Assembly (NCBI GenBank): GCA_900323505.1
Contig: OOIN01000008.1
Coordinates: 620,001-684,000, forward strand
Length of the DNA: 64,000 nucleotides
DNA from: Ustilago trichophora
Lineage: Eukaryota; Basidiomycota; Ustilaginomycetes; Ustilaginales; Ustilaginaceae
Reading direction: 5' to 3'
The position numbers and the translations under genes are program-made. Shown here in pieces: positions 20,419-33,500 of the stretch; the stretch's first letter is position 1; each line of letters starts with the position of its first letter. A model generated the notes under the pieces. The model was not told the origin of the DNA. It ran no database searches and worked only from the letters and a program-made list of their open reading frames with translations.

Positions 20419-20535
20419 GTATTCATTCAGACGCTGAGCTTCCAACCACCACTCTTGACCGCCAAACCACTCCACATATCAGCAATCCTCCCTAGTCCAA
20501 CCTGCTTGATACTCCGCCTGACTTTAAGATCTGCC

Positions 20536-22122
20536 ATGGATACTGGCCCCAGCGCCGCTTTCGACCCTGCCCGTTTTCTGTCCAATATTGCCTACCCTCT
20601 GCCCAAGCCTCACCATGTTGTGACTTCTCAAAGGACGCACGTGAGCCCTGCTCTTCCTCCTCCCCTGAAGAACCCAGAGATCAGTCAGATCTGGAAAGCG
20701 GACGCACGTCGCGACGCTCGATGTCTCGATACATGGGTCGACGACGAGCTCGAACTGCTCGGTCGCCTCAATCTCAACAGCTCGAACGGCGATGATGCTC
20801 GCAAGCAGCTGGGATACCGCACACCGGCCTTGACCCCCGTCAGCCTCAGTGACAATGGGCAGGAGCGACAGCAGCAGCAGCCCTGCTTAAGCAGCGGCGC
20901 TGCGCTCTCTTCCTCGCCCAAATCCGCGGTCAGCTACCAGTCTTGTCCCAATCTCAACATTCCGCGTCCGGCCAGTCTGGCTGTGTCTGCTCAAGGCCAC
21001 ACTGCACAAGAGGGTCCCAGTGAGTGGGCTTTCCGCACTAACTGGCAGGTCGACGCTCGGAACCTGCCTTCCCCTTTCCACCCTGACATTGGCGCTGACA
21101 TTAGAGCAAGCCCCTCATCCGATAGTGCCTATGGCTCTGATACCGACTCCTCTGGTCCATCGAGCTATGGCAGACAAGCCTCGTTCAGCCCAATTCACCA
21201 ACGGGCAGGCTTGACTGCAATCGATACCCTGCACATGCAACAGCTCGGCTTTTACAACACTCGCGAGCGCAACGAGTCCACTTCCAGCCAGGGTCAGCAA
21301 CAGACGTCCCAGAATCCAATTAGATCCGAGCTGTGCCCCGATAAAGTGGATACTGCGGCCTCTCCAAAGCTTCTGGCTGCCTCTTCTCAAGCTTCCATGC
21401 TTGTTAGTCAGTTGCACAGTCAACGAGGCTTGCAGTACGGTAAGTCGATGTCAAATTTCATCCCTGTCGGCCTCCTCCTTGTTCAGACCGATGCAAATCA
21501 TTCGAATGACTGGCATGCCATGGGATCCTTCGACGGCCCTTCGCCTAAGAATCGCAAGATGGAGCTGTACAAGACCGAACTGTGTCGCAACTGGGAGGAA
21601 AAGGGGTCCTGCGAGTACGGAAGGTAAGCCTCAGCCCTTGTCAAATCACATCTCCATGTGTCAGCAGCTGACCCTCGCTCGCTATGTGTGTTGCTACGTC
21701 AGTCGATGCCAATTTGCTCATGGACATCATGAGCTGCGTTCCATTTTCCGCGATCCTCGTTGGAAGACAAAGCCTTGCAGGTCGTTCGCACAGTGAGTGT
21801 TTAAATCTCCTGGGCGATGCCACCTCTCTTCGATATTTGCGTCCACGATACTGATACGTCAGCTTCGATCCTCTTTGTTGATTTGCTTCTGCTTTGCAGG
21901 TATGGATATTGTCCCTACGCCAAGCGATGCTGGTAAGTTGGGATAGTCAGACGGCAGAATCGGACTGCGAGTTCCTCGCTGACCTTTGACGTCGACTGTG
22001 ATTTCTGGGTGAATAGCTTTCGTCACGATCAGGATATCGCCCCGTCTCTACCTTCGTCCACGAGTACGGCCAGAAGCTCGCTCCTTCAGAGGGTAGGCGT
22101 GATGCCCAATTCCAACGACTGA
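20536..22122 (+). CDS. Tristetraprolin-type tandem CCCH zinc-finger protein
   Basis: Four coding exons, 20536-21623, 21703-21792, 21900-21932 and 22017-22122, join in frame to 438 residues. The tandem fingers, both C-x8-C-x5-C-x3-H, lie at the C-terminal end: the first begins in [18 protein letters not shown] at the exon 1/2 border, the second is [16 protein letters not shown] with its last Cys and His contributed by exon 4. Both have the KTELC/KTKPC lead-in of the TIS11/TTP family (yeast Cth1/Cth2, S. pombe Zfs1), which binds AU-rich elements and promotes mRNA decay. The first about 330 residues are Ser/Gln/Pro-rich and disordered. The start is the ATG at 20536; an in-frame TTG at 20455 is not credible. 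The finger region is cut by three introns, so the unspliced frame stops right after the first half finger. A possible extra intron at 21440-21486 would break the frame (see findings). Confidence 0.88.
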
Positions 22123-22379
22123 CTGACGAACGAGTCGGCCCCCATCAAGCAGCGCCTCAGTCCGAATTGAAGTGATCAAATAAAATGGTCCATACACATG
22201 AAGATGAACGCCACCAAACCAAAATCAGAAACGAAAAGAAAAGAGAGCCTGGCTCGGATGTAGGAACAAACAAAAATCAATGCGAAAGAACCTGATTGAT
22301 ATGTGAAAGATATGATGTGTGATAAACGACACAGGAGGGACTGTCACGCGAAGATGCAGTATGATTGGCGATGTGGGTT

Positions 22380-23564
22380 TCAGTATTCAGTCTGCGTCGT
22401 CTGATCGCGAACGACAGGTGTCGCTCGAGGGTAGACGTACTTCTCGTTGTACTCGGTGAGGACGGCAGCTTGGACGACGCCCTTATCCTTGATCAGTTGC
22501 TGATACTGATGCAGGATGAGGTGCACTGGCGCCGACACTGCCACGAGCAAGAAGATGAAGACGAACCAGGAGAACGCACCCATGTGTATCAACGCTGCTG
22601 CAGGATAGATGACTGCATGTGCAGGAGAGAATGTAGCGAAGAGGTTGGCTGTATATGGGCTTGGATCCCACATCAGCAGCTGACGGATGCCGTGTTTCGA
22701 ATGCACACTGGAGCTTGTTGGTTCGTAGGGCTTGGACTGGGCGTAGAATTTGTACGCTCGACGTTTGGTGAAGAAGATCCAGGCGTTGGCGCAGCTCGTG
22801 ATGAAGATGGCGAGGAAGATGGCGACAGATGCGAATCGGAAGAAGCGATCGGAAGCCTGATAGACGGCGCTCTTGCGAGAATGTCGTTTGAGGGCATCTG
22901 CCATGGCATACTCGTCGCCCGTATGGCTGACGAGGTACTCGTAGGCGATGGCAGGGTTCTGGGCTCTTCGGTAGGCCGGCTTGTTCATGAACCATGCTCC
23001 CAAGCTCGATTCTGGAGAGAGGAGAAGCGCGAGCAAGGACAGGGCATGGAGGACGACACCGAGAACATTGCCGGCTTGATCTGCAAAGAGCTGGTCCTCG
23101 ATGTCGAGCACCGATGATGTGAGGCGATAGTAGATATCGACCGGCCATTGCTGGATGCGCTCGAGCAAGGGTCGCTTCCGGACGAAGCGCTTCCGAGTCG
23201 TGTGTACCGGAGCGAGCGGTGTTGGAGCTTCGTCGCCTGGAGCAAAGCTGTTGACTTGTCCGAGTTTGTCATTCGTAGGCTGCTGAGGTGTTAGGCTAGA
23301 AGAGCTTGAAGCGTAAGCGTCGTGACTGCCGAGACGAGGTGCGGTGCGCACAAGAGGAGATCCGGGCATGGACGTCGGCGTACCGCCTCGAATTGATGGG
23401 GAAGCAGATCCATAAGCGCCACTTCTCTGCAGTGGAGAGTCTACTATGCTTGCACGACCTCGAGAGGCGCGAGAGGCGCGCCATCCTGGCTGACCGAAGG
23501 CGACACCCTTGCGATAGGCTGGCGAGCCTGGTGAAGGCGCCGGCGAAGTTGGATAGCTGGCCAT
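22380..23564 (-). CDS. NUR1: Nur1/DUF2418-type nuclear rim membrane protein
   Basis: A 394-residue protein resembling fungal Nur1, an inner nuclear membrane protein that works with Lem2/Heh1 in perinuclear tethering of rDNA and heterochromatin. The N-terminal 120 residues are Ser/Pro/Arg-rich and presumably nucleoplasmic. The conserved core begins near residue 130 (PLLERIQQWPVDIYYRLTS). Hydrophobic segments are visible at about 166-183, 243-265, 306-326 and 328-350. The C-terminus ends in a charged YNEKYVYPRATPVVRDQ-type tail. Start is the ATG at 23564, no intron. It converges with the CCCH gene, whose stop is only about 260 bp away. Family assignment is from remembered sequence style, not a search. 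Confidence 0.75.
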   Translation of the reverse strand: MASYPTSPAPSPGSPAYRKGVAFGQPGWRASRASRGRASIVDSPLQRSGAYGSASPSIRGGTPTSMPGSPLVRTAPRLGSHDAYASSSSSLTPQQPTNDKLGQVNSFAPGDEAPTPLAPVHTTRKRFVRKRPLLERIQQWPVDIYYRLTSSVLDIEDQLFADQAGNVLGVVLHALSLLALLLSPESSLGAWFMNKPAYRRAQNPAIAYEYLVSHTGDEYAMADALKRHSRKSAVYQASDRFFRFASVAIFLAIFITSCANAWIFFTKRRAYKFYAQSKPYEPTSSSVHSKHGIRQLLMWDPSPYTANLFATFSPAHAVIYPAAALIHMGAFSWFVFIFLLVAVSAPVHLILHQYQQLIKDKGVVQAAVLTEYNEKYVYPRATPVVRDQTTQTEY

Positions 23565-23840
23565 TGCTGGGCAACGTGGTGACTAAATTACTGAACAGTC
23601 AGCAGAACCAAGCTAAGATTGACTGGATGCCACAGGATGAAGGTGGTAGAGCACCCTTTCTCGTAATCACAAGCTGTGCCTGAACAAGAGGTGGGACGTG
23701 CGGCTGTTTCAGGGTCCAACTTGTGGAAGAACACAGCGGACGCGTGTCAATTTCCACTTGTCTGGAAGCGACGGTCTGACACTTTGCACGTGATGCCAAG
23801 GGACAAGAGGCTTTAGCCGATTTTTCTCTTTTTCTCTTCT

Positions 23841-23842
<2 letters not shown>

Positions 23843-23897
<55 letters not shown>
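23843..23897. repeat. T55 homopolymer
   Basis: About 55 consecutive T on the plus strand, read from the sequence. Such a long run could be an assembly or sequencing estimate. It could also be the poly-A end of a retroposed transcript on the minus strand, but no target-site duplication or element body was identified. Confidence 0.85.
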
Positions 23898-24326
23898 CTG
23901 TTGCAATTTTTCGGGTCTTGCCTGCGGAAAGAGAAGCTGTGCAAACAGGAAGACTAGAAAAGCTTGTCGAGTGCGAGCCTCTCCTTTCTTCTTCTCTTCG
24001 AACAAAAATCCAAGAAGGTACGTACCCACAAGCTCCAATACCGTCAATGTTGCTACATTTGCGATACGATGATATCAGATTGCAAGCCACAACAGAATGC
24101 TGACGACATGTACTGCTACTCTCCAACGCATCGCCAAAAACAGACACAAAAGTTCGAGCTTGGACTTTTTCTCCGTGCCAAGTTCGCGTTCCCGTCTTCA
24201 AGAGTAACAGAAGGAGTTGGCTCAAAGATAGCCTTCCCTTCCATCGTGTCTGCTCCTCGTGGCAGATGTGATGGGTCGTTGCTTCTGCTGAGACCGGCAA
24301 GGCCTGATTCACCGCATTCGCTTGCG

Positions 24327-24765
24327 ATGTCTACGCGATGGCCCGAGGATGGCGATGGTGAGTCTCTTCGTGAGAATCCCGACGCACATCGTCCCAGGAT
24401 CTAGGCCATTGCGGAGGTGGATTGGGTCGTTTGCAAGTCGGCAGCGTTCTCGACCGACATACCCTTGTCATCAAGATTCGATTTGTATTTGCAGGCCGGT
24501 TTTTGGTCGGTTCTGCCAGGTAAGTTGTTTCGTCCCCATCTCTTTCTTGACCATCCTCTTCCTTGTCGTGTCTGCCACCTCGCTGCGAAAGCGGTAGAGG
24601 TGGCTCGGAGTCATCAGGTAAGTCTTGTTTCCTCTTCACACCCCATCAAGTACCTGGCAAGCCACGGAGGAGAACGACGACAGCGATGATGAGCAACCAG
24701 TGTCGCCCCAGACTGCAACTATATTGAAGAGTGACTATAGCATACAGCCAAACATGCATCACTGA
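24327..24765 (+). CDS. Candidate small spliced gene (59 aa), unknown
   Basis: Four short exons, 24327-24357, 24495-24519, 24598-24617 and 24662-24765, join in frame from an ATG to a TGA and give a 59-residue peptide. Introns are 137, 78 and 44 nt with GTGAGT or GTAAGT donors; acceptors are GCAG, GTAG and a weaker AAG. An alternative acceptor for exon 3 at 24591 keeps the frame and adds two residues. The product is hydrophilic: a short basic/Gly part, then an acidic EENDDSDDEQ patch and a tail ending SIQPNMHH. I do not recognise it. The three strong donors in a row on one strand are the main evidence; the weak last acceptor and tiny exons are the main doubts. It lies between the Nur1-like and Rab11 genes. 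Confidence 0.35.
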
Positions 24766-25408
24766 GCTGTCGTCGTTCAAAGTCGTTGGCGTCTGGCCTT
24801 GTGCGAGATGGAATCATCCAACCACCTTGTCTTGCGTTCCTCTTGCTGACGTCTCTCTGTGGTACTTTTTGTTCCATGCTTATAGGCTTTTGTCTCTCCT
24901 TTCAGCATAGCAATCTCATCTATTGTTCGCTCTTACACGATTGATGCTTGTGTGAGCTGATTGATGAATTCGAGCAGTTGTCAGATCGGGCTTCTAGATC
25001 GGCACAACGATATATATACACAGTATTTTTTCCTGAAAGCGCTTGTCCAAATCTGTATTTTTTGGTGAGTCTGGCTCGCTTACAAACGTTGAAACCAGTG
25101 AAGCCAAATTTGAAATGAATTGCTGGCGGTGGACGCGCGTGAGTTGAAGCTCTGAAAGGCTCTCAAGGCTTTGGAACTCAAGAGAGTGGCGGTTGTTAAG
25201 CGTCAGAGTGTCAGAGTGCCAAGTGTGCGCGTGGCTGGCTGGCTTCTTTGGCCTTTTGCTCGCTGGCTCATCTCAAGGTGTTGCAGTTGTCAAAGTTGCG
25301 CGGGGCAGAGAGCGCTGCAGCTCAGACACACACAGACACGCTTTGTCGTGCGCTATCAACGCCAATTTGAGGAGCTGCAAAGTCACAGACAGACACTTCG
25401 ACTCTTAG

Positions 25409-26722
<1,314 letters not shown>

Positions 26723-27587
26723 AAGAGAAACGCCTCTCTTCCGGACCATCGCCTCTACGTCAACGTCTCGACTGCAGTACATATGATACGGCCCTACTTT
26801 TTGTACAGTTTTACATTTCTTTCGCATCCGGTGCAACGCTTCCTCCTTGTCCTTTTTTCGTGTGACGGACAGCTTGTGGATTGTCTTGAGATTCAGAGCT
26901 CGCTTGTTCGGCGTGTGTCCCTTTGCAATGCAGTATCCGCATCGACTCACCACCCCCTTACATTGGCGAACTTCAGATTCTCGAGCGCATTCGCGAAGTT
27001 GGTGAGAAGGCAGCTGCTTCGAATAGAGGCCTCGCGTTGCCTCAAATAGAGATTCGACGCGAAAGCGACGAGCTGTTGTCGCAGCGTTGAGTATCGAGCT
27101 GAGATCTGATCGTCTGATGACGACCACTTACCACGCGGCTCTTTTTCTCTATTTTTTCGGTTAGTTACCGTTGCTTTGCTCGCTCGACGTTTAACTGAGC
27201 TTTTTTTTGCCTTGCGCGGCCTCGGAATCTTGTGGAGGAAGGCGCAGCGACGCGTAAGTTAAGCATCAAAAGTGACACTTTACATCCTCGTACCCCTTCT
27301 TCCACAACCCATTCCCCTTATAGCCTCAAGGTCCCCACCGCACCGCACCGCACCGCACCGAGACCTTGACACCAGCATCATCACATCATTCTCTGAACAG
27401 CCAAGGCTCTCCCTACGAGCTCATTAGTGACTTCCACAACCCATCAGCGCAACAACAATTGTATCATCGCTGTCACCATCCCTTTTCTTGTGATCGGGTC
27501 ACCCACAAGTCTGCTCGCCTTCAGACCTCTGCCAATCGGTATTCTGCCTCGCTCAAGCTGCACAGAGCCTGCTGAACTCCAGAAACA
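26723..27587. other. Rab11 3' region and Blm10 promoter
   Basis: About 865 bp without a supported gene. It contains five tandem CACCG pentamers at 27336-27360, roughly 230 bp before the Blm10 start. The minus-strand frame at 26579-27127 begins with GTG and overlaps the Rab11 exon; it is a shadow. Confidence 0.5.
27336..27360. repeat. (CACCG)5 pentamer repeat
   Basis: Five perfect tandem copies of CACCG in the probable Blm10 leader or promoter. Read directly; no function known. Confidence 0.85.
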
Positions 27588-30500
27588 ATGGACGATGATG
27601 ATGTTCTCGAGATCGATAGCCCCATGGAGCCCGCCGTCGACATCGACGACGATGAAGATGAGGAAATGCCCATCCTGAACCTCGATGGGGGTAGCTCAGA
27701 TCGCAGCCCACATCCCGCAAAGAAGCCCAAGGGCGAGAATCGACATCTCCAGCTCGATTATCCGCAGAGCTTACCATACGAATGCGAATCGCTCGAAGAG
27801 TTTGATGCCCGTCTCGACCACATCATCCGACGCTTGGTCGACTGCGTGCGCACCAAGGACTACGACATTGGTCTGATTCAGTGGAACCACAGGCTTCAAT
27901 GTCTCTTGTCGCTCAAGTATCCTATTCTACGCAAAACAAGGGCGAGGCTAGCTCGACTGTACTACGAGCTTGCTGTGCTACCTGGCCTCAACACCCGATG
28001 TATCGAGCTCGCAGCCAACATGTGCATGACGCTCATCGAGAACAAGAAAAAGTGCGACATCAAGGACCTCGTTCTGCCATGGAGGCCGCTCTACAACATT
28101 CTCGAAAAGGAGCTCTTCCCCAAGCGCCGTAGAACCGGTCTCACCAACATCGCCGACGTCCTCCTTGACCTCGCCGAGACAGCGCAACGCTTCTTCCCCG
28201 CCAGCGAGGCAGACGACATGCTGCGAACTTTCCTGCCAAAGATGGACGGATCCAACCTCAACTCTGTCATTGCAACCCAGGCTTTCCTCGTGCACTTTTT
28301 GCCCATCAGTCATCCACAAAGATGGCTTCCGACCATGTTCCGATTGTGGGAGAGCTTCAACTCGTCGCTTTTCGACGACCAGATGCTCGATTTGCTCGCC
28401 CGCCTCGCAGAGATGCATGTCACAGACCCATCCATCAGCTCGGCTTCGTCGGCTCGAAAGGCTGGATCACTGGCCGAGGCGACAAGTCGGCCCGACGCGC
28501 AGACCACCGAAGCCGATGTTGTCCCAGGATCTGGAGTCGACGAACAAATGGACGAGGGCGAAGCATCGCAGAAACCAGAGAACATGGATTCGACGTCGAC
28601 GTCAGGAACCGCAAGCCCATCAGGAACGGTCGGACTCTTCAGCGACATCGGTATCTTTACCGAACAGCAGTACTCGCTCATCATGACAAAGTGTCTCAAG
28701 TCGGCTGGTCTTCCGGTCGGCTCAACCAAGGCTGCCAATGCCGCACTCATGGCTCAGTCTGCCAGCGTCCGAAGCGGTCCAGACGCTGCAGCGTCAGGCG
28801 CCACGCTCAAGATGAAGAAGCCCACAGACCGCCTACGCTCGTTTGCAGTCATCATGGCTTACTCCATCTCCAAGGATGGGCCGAGTGCCAACGAGGCAGC
28901 ATCGGCTTCGTACGTTTCCACGCCCACAGATGGCTCTTCGCCAAGACTGCAAGGCACCAGCAAGCCCTTGACAACCTATCCTGCAGGATCCAAGGCGCTC
29001 GACCACCTTGCCAAGTTCGTACAGGCCACGGAGAGCTACTTCCACCCTTCAAACTGGGGCATGTGGCAGATTTCGCTATCCAACCTGGTACAGCAAATCA
29101 TGTTCGAGTTCCTCAAGCGTGCCAAGGAAGAGGAGCGTCCACAGTGCAAGACGCCGCAGCAGTACCGCTTGACGGATGAGATGAAGACCGAGATCGTCTC
29201 CATCCTCCGCACGGTCTGCCTGCTGTCGATGTTTTCTAAGGACCCACTCACCATCGCTGCCTCGCAAGCTAGTTTGAAGAGAATGGCTATCTTGGCCCCC
29301 GAGATGGTCTTCCCGGCCGTCCTTGATCGAGCCTTCAACTCGCTCGAGGCGCTTGAGACCACGCACCGTACCAATGCCGTCATCACAGCGCTCTCGACGC
29401 TTTCGCCGGTCTTCACTTCTCGTCAACTCTACCGAGCTGGTGGAAAGCATCTGGTGCCGCTGCTGCAGCTCTGCATTCCCGGCATTGACCTCAACGATCC
29501 CATGAAGACGATGAGCACCTGCATGTTTGTGCTCCTGTCGACACTCTCTATCCGCATCGACGACCTCACCAGACCCGAGGCTTATGCTGACGACGAAGAG
29601 CCGTTCGAAGCCCTTCCCGAGCAGCCTACGCTGAAAGTCGACGCCTCCGAGGCTTCGGATGCCATGGATGAGGAAGCCATTCCAGCATCTCCAGAGCAAG
29701 AAGACTACCAGCTGCGAATCAGCACCGCGGATTTCGACGCATGGATCTCGGCCTTCTTCCAGCGTGTCCTGTCGCTGTTCGAGACACTGCCAGAGGAGGG
29801 CAAGGGTGGCCGAACGGGCGGCAAATCCGAGGAGCAAGTCATCAATATGATCATGGCTGCCTCCGATGGCGTCTGCCGAGCAATGAGCCCGTATCTGCTG
29901 CAAAAGTCATTCGACAAGATCGCAGACTACTGCGCTACCACGGTCTCAGCCACTTCGGTGCGCGTCATTGGCTCGCTGGTCGGTTGCTTCGCTCGTGCGG
30001 ACAGCAAGATGGTGCTCAAGAGGTTGGTGCCTCAGTGCATCGCCAACATTCGGGCCGAAATCGCAAACGGGGCGAGCTCCACACGGACCACCAGCACCAG
30101 TCTGCCGGCGCCAAGCGATGCGACGCTGCACTGGAACCTCAGCGTGCTGACGGGTGCGCTGAATGGACCTAGCGAGCATCTGCTGCACTACAAAGACGAC
30201 TTGATCTCGGTTCTGCAACTCATCACCGAGAAATGCAAAAGCGAGAGAGGCTACTCGTTCGGTGCAAAGCTCGTGCAGAGAGTCATCTCGTCGCTCACAT
30301 CCCTCTATCCCAGAGAGCAACGTTTCGTCAATCAGGAGACTTGGGAGAGCGAAGGGTTCGCCAAACGATCCCATCTCTTCTGGGGCAAGATGTACGAGGA
30401 GAAGAGCATCAAGATCAACTGGCACACCCCCAACGAGGCAGAGATCAGTATGGCGCTCGAACTTCTCGACAAGGTTGTAGTCCCATCGTTGGACAAGGTT

Positions 30501-33500
30501 GAGGCACTTCAAGCTGAGGGTCTCACGAGGGACAAGGCTTGGTCGAACGACTTCTGCCGCTATTTGATGGTGGTCAGGATGGGTTTGATTGGCATGCCAA
30601 GCCTCATCGAGGAGGATGAGGTTGGTGGAGGAGAGCCAGCGATGGATCTAGGCGACGAGGTGCCCGAGTTCGTCGACATCCCTCCACGCTTCCGATCACA
30701 TTTCTGCTTGACAGACCGCGACGATGCTCGCTACCAAAAGGTCGCAGCATTCAAGCTGAGATGTGGGCAGGTCCTGCATCTCGCTGCTCAGAGCACACAG
30801 GATTCAGGCGCAGAGGACCAGATCGACTGCGTCAAGATGCTCATCCGATCTATCCGCTCGTATCTGACCTGCTACAGCTATAACGGCGAGGACTACAAGG
30901 CCCACATGCGTTCTCTCAGCTTCTTCCGCAACATTGCCAAGCTTTACGCCAAGCAGAAGGCCTTCCCCCGCGTGCTCTACATCCGTCGTGCAGCCTTCTA
31001 CAACACCAGCCGAGCCAGGCTCAACAGTTTCCACCGGAAGCGAACCCCTCTGGTGGACAAGCTGATTCTGCAGATCCTCGAGTTGTGCATGTCCAACTAC
31101 GTCGGCATTCGACAGACGGCGCAGAACACGCTCGACACGATTGGTGGCGTCTACGACGGCACATGGATCTTGTGCTTGCCCAAGCTGATTGCAGCCATTC
31201 AGCCTGGGGTGCCAGATGACAAGATGAAGGGAGCGTTGTACGTGCTCGGCAGCAAAGGCGCCTCGTACCTCTGCATTACGGATGCTCGCTTCAGCGCCGA
31301 GTACATCATGAGCCTTCTAGATGCTCAACATCATTCCAAGCCGTCGATCCAAAAGCTCGTACGTGGCATCATCAACGACTTTATCATTCGCTTTGCAGAG
31401 CCTTCTACTCTGACAGACAAGGTGGACTCGGCTGCGCTCAACGAGGCAGCAGACATCTTGGAGAGGGCGCTTCCTTCGGATCTGCAGACCGCGGACGCCA
31501 AGCTCATCGAGGCTGTCGCTGCCAAGAGGCGCCTCCGTCTGGAGCGGGTGGACCGTCTGCATGAAGAGCTGACTGGCAAGACGTTGGAGTTTGCTCAGCG
31601 AGAGACGACGCACTGGGCTTTCTCTATCTTTGCGGCTCGACTGTTGAGGGCGCTCATCCGGAAGGACAGGCCGCTCGGTGACAAATCGGCGACGTATCTC
31701 GCCGAGCAGATGATTTCGGAGAATCCCAAGATGCGGCACTGCGCCCAGGCTGCCATCACCAAGATCCTCTACTATGTCAAGCTGCGCACGCTCGCGCCGA
31801 CGGACAAGGATCTGTTGCTTGGGCAGACCAAGAATCCGCTCAAGCACTCGGAGAAGCTGCCGACTCCTGTCTCGAGCGAATGGACGCAGCAGTACATTGG
31901 GTCTTTTGCCGAGCCGTTGACTCCAAAGAGCAAGCTGCGAGACAAGCCCTCGCAAGGCTGGTTGGTGTGGGGCGAAGAAGAAGACTTTTACGACCCACCT
32001 CCTGCCGATGGTGTCGTGTTCAACTGGGAGCCTGCATCCAAACCTGCCATCGAAGCGGTGCGCGCCATGATCACGCAAGAGTCGTGGTGGCAGTCGTTCT
32101 GTCGTCACCTGTCCCAGGAGAAGGATCGAGACTATCCTGGAAGCGACTCGGTTACCCTGCTCAAGTCTATCTTCCAGATCTTTGGCGTCGAACTGCTGCC
32201 CTACATCAAGACGACGACAGAGCAGTTCATCGCTGAAAAAGATCGCCATCGTCACCGAGCTGCATCGGAGCTCGTCTGCGGTATCTACCGTGGCTCAAAG
32301 CATTGGAACATGAAGGATCAAGCGACGCTCTGGGTTTGGCTAGAGAGTCTTCTGCCCAAGATCTTTGAAGGTTGCACTCCCGATAGCCAGCCAGCATGGC
32401 AGTCGTGCATCGAGTACATGCTGCAGGCTCGTGATCCTCGTCGTGCGCTTCCTCTCGTCAACTACATTGTGCAGGCCGCACGTGACAACATTGGCAAGGA
32501 CAACAACACCGCCAGTCCATGGGAGCAAGCCAAGGCGCAGAACTTGCTGCGAGGAGCCATGATCTCGATGAACCTTCAATTTGCTCCCTTTGGAGCTGAC
32601 GAGTTCATTCGCATCTACTCGGAGAACTTTGACAATCACTTCCAAGAGGTTAGGAGTGTCATCAGCGAGGGTCTGGCGGATCTGGAATTGTTGCAGGTCA
32701 ACCCTTCGTTTGGCAGCGTCGAGTTGATGTTGAACGCATGTAGCACTGGGCAGGGATCGTTGCTGTCTAGGCCTGAGCTGTACAGCGGTCGTTTGGAGGT
32801 GCTCTCCAAGCAGCTGGCAGAGTGGCGCACGGAGAGGAAGCCTACTGCGGAAGGCACTTCGCAGTACGACCGTGCCGCTATGACGGCTCTGCTCTGGATC
32901 TCGACTACCATGGGCGACCATCGAAACAGTGCGCTTGCAGGCGAAGTGATCAAGTACATCCCCGACATCTTTGCCATGCTTGAGTTGCACGACAACAAAG
33001 AGTTGTCGGCGCTTGCACGTGCCGTTTTGACCAAGATCTCAACCTACCCGTTCACGTCGGAGTACGCAGGCAGGTTGATCGATACCTTGCTTCACGTGAC
33101 GCGATCGTCGGTCGACTCTTGGAGAGCTCGACTGGACTCGCTGCCCGTATTGCAGGTGATCTACTTCCAGAATCTGTTTTACCTCGACGAGAAGCTGATC
33201 AATTCGATCGTCGAGCTTCTCCTCGAGCTGCTTAGCGACAAACATCTCGAAGTGCGCGAGATGGCAGCCACAACACTTTCGGGTATCGTTCGCTGCTCTC
33301 AACGCCGTTTGATCAAGACGCTCAAGAACCGGTTCACCAAGACGGTATCTACCACCATGGTACCTCGCCGCGGAGAGGCAGAGTACGACCAGCAACTGCT
33401 TAAGCTTCACTCTGGTATCCTTGGCGCCTCTGCACTCCTGGCAGCGTTCCCTTACGAGGTACCGGACTGGATGCCAAGTCTGATCGTTGAAACTGTGGCA

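Larger units (their letters stand above)
18494..20535. promoter_or_regulatory. 2-kb divergent intergenic region
   Basis: It lies between the start of the unknown nuclear protein (-) and the start of the CCCH gene (+). It contains a nested palindrome at 19412-19469, a TATA box at 20154-20159 and a likely 5'-UTR intron at 20320-20418 for the CCCH gene. The overlapping minus-strand frame at 18357-19178 is a shadow of the neighbouring gene plus leader sequence. No other gene is supported. Confidence 0.5.

Noticed and set aside
23599..24312. 237-codon minus-strand frame with a poly-Lys block
   Set aside because: The frame is created by the T55 homopolymer read as Lys codons; no real protein features on either side.
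31317..32255. 312-codon open frame on the minus strand
   Set aside because: Antisense shadow inside Blm10, which is a clear single long gene.
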